This document shows positions 1 through 10,100 of a DNA stretch of 37,023 nucleotides, piece by piece; position 1 is the first letter of the stretch, and each line of letters begins with the position of its first letter. The stretch is from NCBI RefSeq assembly GCF_011421595.1, contig NZ_WTLH01000025.1, positions 1 through 37,023 on the forward strand, given 5' to 3'. A model generated the notes under the pieces. The model was given only the letters and a program-made list of their open reading frames with translations. It was not told the origin of the DNA and did not search any database. Made by a program: the position numbers and the translations under genes. The DNA is from Streptomyces sp. YIM 98790. GTDB taxonomy: Bacteria; Actinomycetota; Actinomycetes; Streptomycetales; Streptomycetaceae.

Positions 1-3000
1 GGGCGATGTGGTCCTTGGCGAAGTCATAGGTTTCCACAAAGGGCTTTGCCGCGCCTTTGAGGAAGCTGACGACCGCGTTGGAGGACTGCCTGGGGGCTGC
101 CTGGACGGCGATGTCGACCAGGGCGTCGTGGTAAGGATTGGCGCCCCGGCTTCCGCCGGCGGTGCTCCAGGGCGGGCGTCCGGTCACGCCGGCCTGGCAG
201 GGGCCCTGTCCGGCTGAGGGCAGAGTGTTGCAGTGCGCGATGGCCGGGCCGGCGTTGTGGTCCTTCGCCGCGTAGCAGGCGCTCTGGCCCGCCGAGGGCA
301 GGGACGCGCAGTCGGACAGTCCGGAGGGGTCGGCGAAGGTGACGGGGTTGTTGCGGCTGTAGGTGTAGCCGTTCATCCGCAGGGGTTCGGTGAGATCCAG
401 AAGCGGGTCCGCGGAGAGGAAACGGCCGGTGGCCGGGTCGTATTCGCGGGCGCCGAGGTGGGTCAGGCCGGTGGAGTCGTCCTGGGTGCCGCCGAGGAAG
501 CCGCGGTCGGGCAGCCAGTCGGCGTGGCGTGCGCCGCGCGGTGCCCCGTACGGGTCGTACTTCTCCCGCAGCACCCGCTGGTCGCCGTCGAGTTCGACGG
601 TGGCCACCGGGGTGCCGTGGTGGTCGGTGAGCAGAGTGGTGAGCGTGGAGTCGGACTGCCCGGCGGAGATGTGGCGCATCACCGTGGGCGCGCCGGGGTG
701 GGCGTAGTAGCGCCGGGCGGAGGAGAAACCGCCGGCGCCGTCCGTGGACAGCTCCTGACCGCCCAGGTAGAGCGTGTGGGAGCCGGCGGTCGAGGCGATG
801 ACGCGGTTGCCGCCCGCGTCGTAGAGGTAGGTGGTCTCGTCGGCGAAGGACCACTGCTGCTCCGGGCTGGTGCCGGTGCACGCGGACAGGGTGAGGTTCG
901 TGCCATCGGTGGTGTCCCCGCCGGGGACGGTCAGGCACCGGCCGGTGCCGAGGTGTTCCAGGTCGCCGTCGAGGTGGGAGCGCCACTGCTGGCCGGAGCC
1001 GCCGTCGCAGGGGACCAGGACGACACCGGAGCCGGAGGCGGCGGGGGCGGCGCAGTGGTCGAGAATCTTCAGCTCACCGGTGGAGGGGTCGGTTCCGGCC
1101 GCGTCGATGTGGGCGAGCTGGGTGCGGTCCCCTGTGCAGGTGCGGATCTCCAGCGGGCTCCCGGCCCCCGGGTCGCTGCCCTGGAGGGCGAGGCATTTGC
1201 CGTCCGGACCGAGCAGCTCGCCGCGCCCCTCGGCGCCGAAGCCGGTGACGGTCTCGGCCAGCCCGTCCCATGTCCAGGACAGCGTCTGGGTGTCTCCGCC
1301 CTGGGTGCGGGAGACGGTGTTGCCCGAGTCGTCGTAGGCCCAGGTGGCCAGGGAGTCCACCTGGGGGGTGTCCGTGGTCAGCCGGGTGAGGGTGTGGGGC
1401 TGGGCGCCGGTTGCGTCACCGTAGGTGTAGTCGGTGACGGTGTCACCGCTGGTGTCGACCTGGCCGGAGGTGAGGGTGACGTCCGGGTCGTGCTGGACCA
1501 GCCGGGTGCGGTTCCCGAGGGTGTCGTAGGTGTAGGTGTGCCAGTAGCCGTCGTTGGTGGCGGTGACGTTGACGGTGCCGTCGCCGTAGACCGGCTCGGC
1601 GGTGGACTTTCGGGGTGCTGTGCAACCGGAGTGCGGGGAGGTCCAGGCCTCGGTGAGCTGGGCGAGTGCGTCATAGGTGAAGCACTGCCGGTCCACGGTG
1701 GAGCCGGTGGTGTCGGTGATGGAGGTGGCGTTGCCGGCCGGATCGTAGGCGTAGACCCGTGCGTTGATGCGGGGGGTGGCGGTCTCGCGGTCGGTGATGG
1801 ACTCGATGAGCTGCTTGGTGTTCTCGTCGAACAGGTTGGTGGTCCATACCCGGTGCGGCTGGGCGCCGGTGACGCTGCGCTGCACCTGTCCCCAGGGGTT
1901 GTAGGTGACGTCCGCGGTGTACCAGTCGAACCCGGAGGTGGTCACCGGCAGCCCGTCGGCGTTGTAGCGGGTGATGATCTCTTCGCGGCCGAGGTCTCCG
2001 ACGGCGGGCACGGTGGTGGACAGCGGCTTGCCGGTGCGGGTGTAGCGGTAGGTGTACTCGTAGGTGCCGGCCAGGCCGGTGGTGGGGCCGCCTGCCGGGC
2101 CCAGCGGGATGGTGATCTTCTCGCCGGTGGGCTGGTACTCGGCGTTGTAGCCGGTGATCTCGGTGGTGATGGGCAGACCGTCGGTGTAGCGGGTGGAGGC
2201 CACGGGGAGGCCATGGGCGCCGGGCAGAGTGTCGTAGGTCTGCTCCGTGAGGAGTTCGCCCGTGGAACCGTCCAGGCGCTGTTCGGTCCGGCGGCCGATG
2301 ATGTCGTAGCCGTTCCAGACGGTGATGCCGCGGGCGTCGGTGGTGGTGACGATCTGGTCGAGGTCGTTGTACGTGGTGGTGGAGGTGCCGGTGTCCGGGT
2401 CGACGGCCCGGGTGACGCGTCCGCGCGCGTCGTAGGTCCAGCTCCAGACGTTGCCCTCGGTGTCCTTCACCTCGGTGCGGTTGCCGCGTGCGTCGTAGGT
2501 GTAGGTGGTGGAGCGATGGGTGGTGCGTGCCGCGTTGGTGAAGTGGTCCAGCCTTACCGGGCGGCCCACGGCATCGGTGAAGGTCCGGGTGGCGACCGCG
2601 CCCTTGGGCGGGATGACGGTGGTGACGTCGTGGTCGTAGGTGTAGCGGGTGCGGCGGTCGGGCTGGACTGTGTCGTCGACGACGGTGGCGCCGTCCTGCG
2701 GGAAGCTGGAGTGGACGGGTGTGACGGTCAGCGGACGGCCCAGGCCGTCGTAGGTGTAGCGGGTCGCATGGGGCACTTCCGTCTCCGAGCGCAGCTCGAA
2801 CAGCGTGGTGCCCGGCTCACCCTTGCCCAGATAGGCGTCGTTGGTCTGGCGGACGGAGCCGTTGGCGTTGTAGAGGGTGTCGGTGATCAGCCTCCCGCCG
2901 CCGGCGGCTTCGGTCTGGCTCTGGCGCTCCCGCCCCAGCCCGTCGTAGAGAACGGTGCTGACGGCGTAGGTGCCGTCGTCCCGCAGGCTGGACCTGGTGA

Positions 3001-6000
3001 CCGCCAGCGGTTTGCCGAGGGTGACCTGGTAGGCGAAGGCGTGCCGCGGTGGCTCGGACGCGGCCTGCTCCGGGGTGCGCACGGAGGTCAGGCGGCCGAG
3101 CGCGTCGTAGGACTGGGTCACCTCGCGGCCGTTGGTGTCCGTGGTGACGACCGCGGTGCCGCGGCCGGGCTCGACGTCCACCGTGGCGGTGTGGCCGAGC
3201 GCGTTGGCCGTGACGGTGGTGAAGGTCTGTCCGGTGGCCGGGCTGTATGCGGTGGTCGTGGTGTGGCCGGCGGTGTCGGTGACGGAGGTGAGCCGGCCGT
3301 AGCTGTCGAAGGTGTTGACGGCCACGCGGATCCAGCCGGTGCCCGCGCCGTTGATCTCCCACTGGGTGGTGGCCATGCCCTTGGTGGGGGTGGAGCCGAA
3401 GGCACCGCCGTCATGGGCGGTCCGGGCCGCGGCGATGATGTCGTCGCCGGTGGCGGTGGCGGCATCATCGCAGGTGCCGGCGGTGGTCTTGACCTCGCTG
3501 GGCAGGCCGATGAGGTGGGCTCCGGTGTTGTGGACGTGGGAGAGCAGGGTGCAGGTCCGGGGATCTGGGGAACCCGTCTCGCCCGAGGTCTCGACCTGGG
3601 TGGGCAGGCCGTAGGTGGTGTCGTACCAGGTGCGGGTGGTGACGGTGCGGGTGGTGCGGGGGTCGTCGGGGTTGGTGCCGGAGGAATCGGTTTCGGTGAA
3701 GGTCTCGTCGGTCTGGACCCGGTAGGCCTTCAGATCGGGGACGCCGTCGCGGGCGCGGGTGGCCAGCAGGTGACGGGAGGGTGTGGTCACGGTGCGGGAG
3801 ACGACCGCGCCGCCGGAGCGGCTGTAGGTGATCGTTTCGGCGGCCATGCCCTGGAAGGCGGGGTGGTCGGTGGCGATGGTGGCGCCGGTGGAGTCGGTGA
3901 GGGTGACCGAGCGGGAGGCGCCGCCGGGCAGCGGGTCGCCGTGCAGGCCGCGGAAGTAGCGGGTGGTGGTCTTGCCCTGCACCGTGCCCACGGCCGCGTC
4001 GGTGACGCCGCTGACCACACTGACCTGCGCGTAGCCGCGCCACTGGTCGTAGGTTCTGGTGGTCTTCCTGGTGAATTCGCCCTGGTTCCTGGCCCAGCCG
4101 GCGCCGCCGGAGTACTGGTACTGGGTGACCACATCCGGCACGCCGTCGATGCGGGGTTTCTGCTCGACCTTGGTGACGAGGTACTTGTTGAACCAGTCGA
4201 TGGATTCTTCTTCCGGGTCCGGGTGCCAGTAGACCGGGTAGCACAGGGAGGTGTTGTCCTGCGGGGCGGGGTGTCCGGTGCCGGTGGCGCAGTGGCCGTT
4301 GGGGGTGCTGTAGGTGACGGCGATCTCGCCGCCGATCTCGGTGATCACCCGGCGGATCCGCAGCCGGTCGAACGCCGGGCGCGGGTCGGAGGCGCCGGCG
4401 ACGACGCGGTTGGGCATGGGGTCGTTGTTGTGGGAGAACTCCACCGGGTTCATCCGCTGCGAGACCCCGCCGGGGGCATAGCCGGTGCGGGTGATCGACT
4501 CCAGCCACAGCGGGGGTGCGGTGTCGGTCAGGGTGCGGGGGAAGGACTGCGCCAGGTCCCAGGAGTCCACGGCGGACAGGGTGGTGGAGCCGGGGGTGCG
4601 CTGGGCGCGGGTGGTGATCTTGTCCAGCAGCTTGCGTGACCAGAAGGTGGGAGCGGAGACGGGGCAGCGTTTGCCGGTGGTGCCGGGGCAGTGCAGGTTG
4701 ACCGGGGTGTCGTACCAGATGCGGTAGCGGCCGAAGTCGCGGGAGGTGAAGGCCTCTTCGGTGCACTGCAGTTCCTGCTCGGCGAAGCACCGCTCGGCCA
4801 CGGTGAAGACCACTTCGGCGACCGGAGCCGCGGAGAACAGGGTGCCGGAGCGCTGGCCGTACTTGATGGTCTTCAGGTGGCCGCCGCGCACGTAGGGCAC
4901 CGGTGAGGTGTATTTCTCGTTCTTGGCGTAGTGGTTGGTCTCCTTGTTCCACCACAGCGACATGGCGTTGCCGTGCACGTCCACCACGTAGTCCAGGTTC
5001 CAGCGCCAGGCCTGGGTGCAGAAGGAGGAGGTGAAGGCGGTGTCGTAGCAGGGCTCGCCCGGGTGGTTGCCCGCGACCGGCACGGTGAACACCGAGTCGG
5101 TCACCGGGTCACCGCTTGCCCAGCCGGGCAGCTTGTGCCGGCCGAAGAAGTACTGCGTGCCGTCCCGGGAGGTGATCTTCCAGTACTCCCCGTCGGCGTC
5201 CCCGTTGGAGGTGGCGGTGTCGGTGACGCGCTGGATCCTGCTGCCGTCTCCGTTGGCGGTCACCCAGGTGCCGGTGGTGTCATCGCGTACGAGTTCGACG
5301 GTGGACCCGCCCAGGTGCATCACCGCGTTCCACGACGCCCAGCACAGGTCCGAGGTTTTGCGTGAGGTGTTGTTCGCCCCTCCCGTGGCGTCGTCCTCAC
5401 AGTTCCGGTAGGTGCGCTCGATGTAGCCGGGGTGGTAGTCCCAGCCGTCCCCGATCCAGGAGGCCTGGTTGTTCGTGACCGAGGTCCGCCCGTCCACCAC
5501 CTGGGAGTTGTAGGACAAGGAGATGTTCGGGCTCGGGCCGGCCGGCACCGGCGGCACCGCAATCGGCTCCGACCAGCTGAACGCCCCCGAGGACCCCCCG
5601 GCCGACCACGTCCCCGCCGCCGCGATCGGCGTCGCGGTGTAATCCCCCTTCGCGCCCGAACCCGAATCCGTCGCCGCCAGCACCGCCGCACCACCGCCCG
5701 AGGAGGAGGCGGTGAACGCGGCCTGGACGGTGGAGCCTTCTCCCCCCGCGGACGTCTGCGCGGCCTGGCCGGCCGAGGCCGCGGCCACGGTGGCGGCCTG
5801 CGCCGACGCGTCGGCCGCGGCCGCCATGTCCACCGTCGCGGTGATCTGCCCGGTGGTGTCGTCGTTCTCGGTCGGCAGCGTCCTCGCCTCGTTACAGGCC
5901 TCCACCTCCGGGGAGGTCAGGAAGCACTCCGGATAGAGCACGAACTCCATCCGGTCCGCCCAGTCCGCCGAGTACAACTGCTCGAAATCGGAGTAGTCCA

Positions 6001-6535
6001 GCACCACATCGACCTCACCGGCCGACTCCGACGGCGGCGTGACACTCAGCACCAGCGCCTCGATCTCATCGGCCACCGCCTGCTCCGGCGTCGGGGAAGC
6101 CGCCTCCTCCGGTGTGCCCAGAGCGACCTGCCAGTCCCCCTCCAGCGCCGCGGCCTCCGCCGCGGTCGCGTCCTGCGGCACCCCCACCAGCACCGGCAAC
6201 TCACCGGCCGGGACCCGGTCACCCGCTGCAGGCGCGCTCAGCTCCGCCGCATCCGTTCCCGACACCGGCGCCGCCGTCTTCGACGGCTCGTACTCCACCA
6301 CCGGATCCGCACCCTCACCGGCCAGGTCCGCCAGCACACCGGTATCCGCGTCCGCCGTCGGTGTCTCCTGCGGCAACTCCGGCAAGTCCACCCCCGTCCG
6401 GTCACCGTCCGACGGCGGCACCGCCCACACCTGCCGCGGCATGACACCCACCAGCAGCACCAAGGCCAGGACGGCGAGCACTGAGGCCCGCACCCACCGC
6501 ACACCACGGACGGCCCACGACGACGGCACAGGCAC
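1..6535 (-). CDS. Secreted RHS/YD-repeat protein with embedded ricin-B lectin domain (3' end beyond window)
   Basis: About 2,178 residues are visible and the frame is still open at the left edge, so the C-terminal domain is missing. The chosen GTG start follows a GGGGG-containing stretch by about 8 bases. It gives a basic N-terminus and a hydrophobic segment (LAVLALVLLVGV), which I read as a signal peptide or anchor; GTG at 6586 is an alternative. Next come an acidic Ala-rich region and a conserved entry motif (NISLSYNSQVVDG). A long array of YD repeats follows (for example YTYDARGNRTEV, WTYDARGRVTRA). Around residues 1770-1900 lies a ricin-type beta-trefoil with QxW motifs (GQQWRSHL, EQQWSFAD). 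The RHS core follows (GFLGGTQDDSTGL, YDPATGRFLSADP). In this family the repeats form a shell around a variable C-terminal domain, often a toxin. Whether this one is a toxin cannot be judged here. Confidence 0.9.
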   Translation of the reverse strand, partial: MPVPSSWAVRGVRWVRASVLAVLALVLLVGVMPRQVWAVPPSDGDRTGVDLPELPQETPTADADTGVLADLAGEGADPVVEYEPSKTAAPVSGTDAAELSAPAAGDRVPAGELPVLVGVPQDATAAEAAALEGDWQVALGTPEEAASPTPEQAVADEIEALVLSVTPPSESAGEVDVVLDYSDFEQLYSADWADRMEFVLYPECFLTSPEVEACNEARTLPTENDDTTGQITATVDMAAAADASAQAATVAAASAGQAAQTSAGGEGSTVQAAFTASSSGGGAAVLAATDSGSGAKGDYTATPIAAAGTWSAGGSSGAFSWSEPIAVPPVPAGPSPNISLSYNSQVVDGRTSVTNNQASWIGDGWDYHPGYIERTYRNCEDDATGGANNTSRKTSDLCWASWNAVMHLGGSTVELVRDDTTGTWVTANGDGSRIQRVTDTATSNGDADGEYWKITSRDGTQYFFGRHKLPGWASGDPVTDSVFTVPVAGNHPGEPCYDTAFTSSFCTQAWRWNLDYVVDVHGNAMSLWWNKETNHYAKNEKYTSPVPYVRGGHLKTIKYGQRSGTLFSAAPVAEVVFTVAERCFAEQELQCTEEAFTSRDFGRYRIWYDTPVNLHCPGTTGKRCPVSAPTFWSRKLLDKITTRAQRTPGSTTLSAVDSWDLAQSFPRTLTDTAPPLWLESITRTGYAPGGVSQRMNPVEFSHNNDPMPNRVVAGASDPRPAFDRLRIRRVITEIGGEIAVTYSTPNGHCATGTGHPAPQDNTSLCYPVYWHPDPEEESIDWFNKYLVTKVEQKPRIDGVPDVVTQYQYSGGAGWARNQGEFTRKTTRTYDQWRGYAQVSVVSGVTDAAVGTVQGKTTTRYFRGLHGDPLPGGASRSVTLTDSTGATIATDHPAFQGMAAETITYSRSGGAVVSRTVTTPSRHLLATRARDGVPDLKAYRVQTDETFTETDSSGTNPDDPRTTRTVTTRTWYDTTYGLPTQVETSGETGSPDPRTCTLLSHVHNTGAHLIGLPSEVKTTAGTCDDAATATGDDIIAAARTAHDGGAFGSTPTKGMATTQWEINGAGTGWIRVAVNTFDSYGRLTSVTDTAGHTTTTAYSPATGQTFTTVTANALGHTATVDVEPGRGTAVVTTDTNGREVTQSYDALGRLTSVRTPEQAASEPPRHAFAYQVTLGKPLAVTRSSLRDDGTYAVSTVLYDGLGRERQSQTEAAGGGRLITDTLYNANGSVRQTNDAYLGKGEPGTTLFELRSETEVPHATRYTYDGLGRPLTVTPVHSSFPQDGATVVDDTVQPDRRTRYTYDHDVTTVIPPKGAVATRTFTDAVGRPVRLDHFTNAARTTHRSTTYTYDARGNRTEVKDTEGNVWSWTYDARGRVTRAVDPDTGTSTTTYNDLDQIVTTTDARGITVWNGYDIIGRRTEQRLDGSTGELLTEQTYDTLPGAHGLPVASTRYTDGLPITTEITGYNAEYQPTGEKITIPLGPAGGPTTGLAGTYEYTYRYTRTGKPLSTTVPAVGDLGREEIITRYNADGLPVTTSGFDWYTADVTYNPWGQVQRSVTGAQPHRVWTTNLFDENTKQLIESITDRETATPRINARVYAYDPAGNATSITDTTGSTVDRQCFTYDALAQLTEAWTSPHSGCTAPRKSTAEPVYGDGTVNVTATNDGYWHTYTYDTLGNRTRLVQHDPDVTLTSGQVDTSGDTVTDYTYGDATGAQPHTLTRLTTDTPQVDSLATWAYDDSGNTVSRTQGGDTQTLSWTWDGLAETVTGFGAEGRGELLGPDGKCLALQGSDPGAGSPLEIRTCTGDRTQLAHIDAAGTDPSTGELKILDHCAAPAASGSGVVLVPCDGGSGQQWRSHLDGDLEHLGTGRCLTVPGGDTTDGTNLTLSACTGTSPEQQWSFADETTYLYDAGGNRVIASTAGSHTLYLGGQELSTDGAGGFSSARRYYAHPGAPTVMRHISAGQSDSTLTTLLTDHHGTPVATVELDGDQRVLREKYDPYGAPRGARHADWLPDRGFLGGTQDDSTGLTHLGAREYDPATGRFLSADPLLDLTEPLRMNGYTYSRNNPVTFADPSGLSDCASLPSAGQSACYAAKDHNAGPAIAHCNTLPSAGQGPCQAGVTGRPPWSTAGGSRGANPYHDALVDIAVQAAPRQSSNAVVSFLKGAAKPFVETYDFAKDHIA

Positions 6536-6615
6536 CGGAACAACCCCCAACGAGCGCAGCGGAAAACCCCCGAAGAAGCAGACCACCCCGGAAATTGCGA
6601 CAAGAGAACTGCCGC

Positions 6616-6644
6616 ATCCTCGGCAATGCGCATTCCTGCGTCAA
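6616..6644 (-). promoter_or_regulatory. Putative principal-sigma promoter of the RHS gene
   Basis: Read leftward, TTGACG (6644-6639) is separated by 17 bases from GAGGAT (6621-6616). This closely fits the streptomycete housekeeping pattern TTGAC-N17-TAGGAT. The start of transcription would fall near 6609, about 74 bases before the chosen GTG. Confidence 0.6.
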
Positions 6645-6659
6645 CAATCGACAATGGCG

Positions 6660-6677
6660 GTGTGACCGGATTCACAC
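6660..6677. promoter_or_regulatory. Crp-like inverted repeat TGTGA-N6-TCACA
   Basis: GTGTGA and TCACAC flank six bases, which is a perfect TGTGA-N6-TCACA half-site arrangement for a Crp-family regulator. Its centre (about 6668.5) lies near -60 relative to the predicted RHS start of transcription, the classic position for an activator touching the RNA polymerase alpha subunit. Binding is inferred. Confidence 0.5.
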
Positions 6678-7148
6678 GAGGGGACCGACCGCGATCCGAA
6701 GGATTCCGTGAGCGACAAGGGAGGCGGAGCAATCGCGATTTGGGCAGTTCCAGAACCTTTCTTCTCATGCATGAAGGAAAAGTGAAATTCAGGCGCAGAT
6801 CCACGCAAAGCAGCCTTGCCACCAGGCTTGATGCCACAGGTTTCGCCGGGCAATCGAGGGGGTAGTGTGAAGCCCCGTGTGCTCCGGAAATGCGGAAGCA
6901 GCCTCGTCGGCCGGTGTTCAGAACCACGTTTCACGTGGCAGACCTGGCGCCGATGACGCATATGGGGCATGATCTGCTCGCGCTTTTCCGTCCTGCGCCA
7001 GGGTGTCTTCCCCCGCGCTGAGGGCGACCGCGCACGAGGACCACCGCTTGCCGACACAGGGAATTCCGGGGCTCCTCACTTCGGTGTCCGGTGGTGGCGG
7101 CCGGCCGGTGAGACGGGGCGGACGCGTGAGCAGGGGAGGGACCTTCCG

Positions 7149-10100
7149 GTGAACGGGCAAGGACTGCGGCCGCCGGCGGCGAACAGACGACGGACGGGGA
7201 TGCTGGCCGTGGTGACCGCGACGGCTGTCGCCGTCGCCGGGCTCGGCCTGTGGGGACTGACCGGCGCCGACGAGTCCGGCCGGGCGAAGACCGGCACCGG
7301 GACCGAGGACGACAACGGTGCGCTGCCCGAGGGGCCGTGGGACGAGTCGGAGGCACAGCAGGTGGCCAGGGCCCGCGGTGAGCGGGTGGAGGCTACGGAG
7401 CTGCGCGACGCCTACAGCACCACCTGGGCACTGCCCGACGGCTCCTTCGAGTACGAGGCACATGTGGCGCCCGTGCGGGCCCTGGTGGACGGCGAGTGGC
7501 GGGAGATCGACACCGCCCTGGAACCGGACGGAGAGGGCGGCTGGTCACCGGCCGCGGTGACCCGTCCCATGGTGTTCTCCGGCGGAACCGCATCCGGGAC
7601 CGCAGCGTCCGGGAGGGCGGACCGGGCCGGTGCCCGCCCGGCCGAGTTCACCCGGGACGAGAGCACGGCAGAAGGCCGGGAATGGTCGGAGCTGGTGACC
7701 TTCACCGTCGACGGTCGCCAGATGACCCTGTCCTGGCCCGGGGTTCTGCCCCAGCCGGTGATCGAGGGGCCTCGGGCGCTGTACCAGGAGGTCCTGCCCG
7801 GGGTGGACCTGCTGCTCACCGCCCGCGACTCCGGATTCTCCAACGTACTGATCGTCAAGACCCGCCAGCCCGCGGCCGACGGGGTGGTCGAGCAGGTCCG
7901 CTACCGGCTGACCTCACCGGACCTGACCTTCACACTGGACCCCGTCACCGGTGTGGTGTCCGCCAAGGACGCCAGCGGCAAGGAGGTCGCCGTCTCGCCC
8001 TCCCCCTACATGTGGGACTCCGCCGGGAAGCCGGCGATGACCCAGGGGGACGATCCGCAGCCGGACCCCCCGCAGGAGGAGCCGGTACCGGAGGCGGACG
8101 AGAGCATCGACCCACCCGAGGAGCCCGAAGACACCATCGACGACAGCTACGTCCCGAACCCGCTGGACGAGGACCGTGCTGACCGCGGCCGGTCCCCACG
8201 GGCCGCGCCGACGGCGGCGGATGCGGGCCAGATGCTCGAGCTTCCGGGGCTTGCCGGTCCGCAGCCGGGCACCCATGACGCGGTGGCGGGGATCTCCCTG
8301 GCCGCCGACGGAACCCTCACCCTCTCGCCGGACACCGGCCTGCTGGCCGACGACCGGACACAGTTCCCGGTGTTCATCGACCCGTCGTTCACCGCCGGCA
8401 CGAACAACTGGACCACCGTCTACGCCAAGCACAAATCCACCAGCTTCTGGAACGGTCAGAACTTCAACGACGGCACCAACAGCGCCCGGGTCGGATACGA
8501 ATCGACGACGGGGGGGCTCTCCCGCTCGCTGTTCCAGCTCCAGTGGGACAGAAAACTCCGTGGCGCGCACATCTCCTCGGCGTACTTCTACGCCAAGGAG
8601 ACCTACGCCTGGTCGTGCTCTCCGCGCAGCGTGGAGCTGTGGCGCACCGGCCCGATCAGCTCAACGACCACCTGGTACAGCCAGCCGGACTGGCACGACG
8701 TGGTGGATTCCAAGAACGTCGCGCACGGCTACAGCAGCTCCTGCCCGGACGAGTTCGTCAAGTTCACCGCCACGTCCCTGGCCCAGACCGCCGCCGACTC
8801 CGGCTGGTCCCTCATCACCGTCGGCCTGCAGGCGACGAACGAGGCGGACGACCACGCCTGGAAGAAGTTCACGGCCAACGGCTCGGATGCGCCGCGCCTG
8901 AAGGCCACCTACAACCGCAAGCCCAACGAACCCACCAAGCTGAAGATGAGCGGCGGGCACGGGTGTGACACCGGCGGGCAGATCTCCATCGGCAAGCAGG
9001 GCACCATCAACTTCGCGGCCACTTCCTCCGACCTGGACCACAACCTGAAGTATCTGCACTTCCAGTTGTGGCGCGAGGGCTGGAGCGACATCAAGATCCT
9101 CGACCGCAAGGTCACGGTGGACTCCACCGGCCACGCCTGGACCGGTGTCTCCACCACCGCCACCGAGGAGCAGCCCCACCCGCTGCGCAACGGGGTGCGG
9201 TACTGGTGGCGGGTGCGGGCCATCGACTCCACCGGCGCCGCCTCCACCTACGCCCCGCCCGGCTCGGACAACTGCGGCTTCGTCTACGACAGCACCGCCC
9301 CCAGCTCTCCGTTCGTCTCCTCCACGGACTTCCCCGCGGAAAGCCCGGACAACGAATGGAGTCTGAAGAAGTTCGGCGAATCCGGCGTCATCACTTTCGC
9401 GCCCGGCGACGAGAACGACGGTGTCGTCCGCTACGACTACTCCTTCAACGGCCATGCCTACAACAAGGAGGCCACTCCCGGTACCGACGGCACCGCGGAG
9501 ATCACCGACTTCCGGCCCCCGCACGCCGGCCCGAACGTGGTGTACGTGCGGGCGGTGGACACCGCCGGCAACGTCTCGGCAGGCACCCCTTACGTCTTCT
9601 ACGTCAGGCCCCGCAACACGCCCGACGCACCAGGGGACACCGGGGGCGACGGCTACCCGGACATGTTCGTCATCAACCCCGACGGCAGTCTGCGCTCCCT
9701 GCCCGGTGACGACGCCGGCGACCTCCACCGCTCCATCGGCGGTGCCCACGACAGCGGCGACCCGCCCCCGGCCGGATACTGGAAGGACGCCGCGGGCAAC
9801 CCCGCCCTGATCACCCACAACGGTGACTTCCTGCCCGGCGATGGCATAGCCGACGTCCTCGCCCGCATGCCCGTCCCCGACGACCGGCTCTACCTCTATC
9901 CCGGCGACGGCTACGGCAGCGTCGACATCAGCAGACGCATCGAGGTGCTGCTGCCCCCGAACGCGCCGGACCCCGCCGCGCTGACCGAGATCAAGGCGGC
10001 CGGTGACATCACCGGCGACGGACGGCCGGACATGTTCGCCATCGCCGAAGATCAGCTGTGGGCCCTCACCGGCTACACCGGCGGCGCCTTCGACCGGGCC

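Larger units (their letters stand above)
6536..7148. other. 613-base divergent intergenic region between the RHS and FG-GAP genes
   Basis: No convincing gene is seen. The part from about 6580 to 6830 is clearly less G+C-rich than the rest of the window, as expected for control DNA. It holds the leftward promoter and the Crp-like box. A weak rightward -10 candidate TAGTGT lies at 6863-6868 without a clear -35, and CCACGT-TTC-ACGTGG forms an inverted repeat at 6924-6938. Confidence 0.6.

Noticed and set aside
233..4639. A 1,468-residue open frame on the plus strand opposite the RHS gene
   Set aside because: Its composition is a Gly/Val/Ala-rich shadow of the YD-repeat gene with no domain logic. 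The opposite strand encodes recognisable RHS repeats throughout.
6928..6941. parS-like sequence GTTTCACGTGGCAG
   Set aside because: Ten contiguous bases match the ParB site GTTTCACGTGAAAC, but three of the last four do not, and no second site or oriC gene is nearby.
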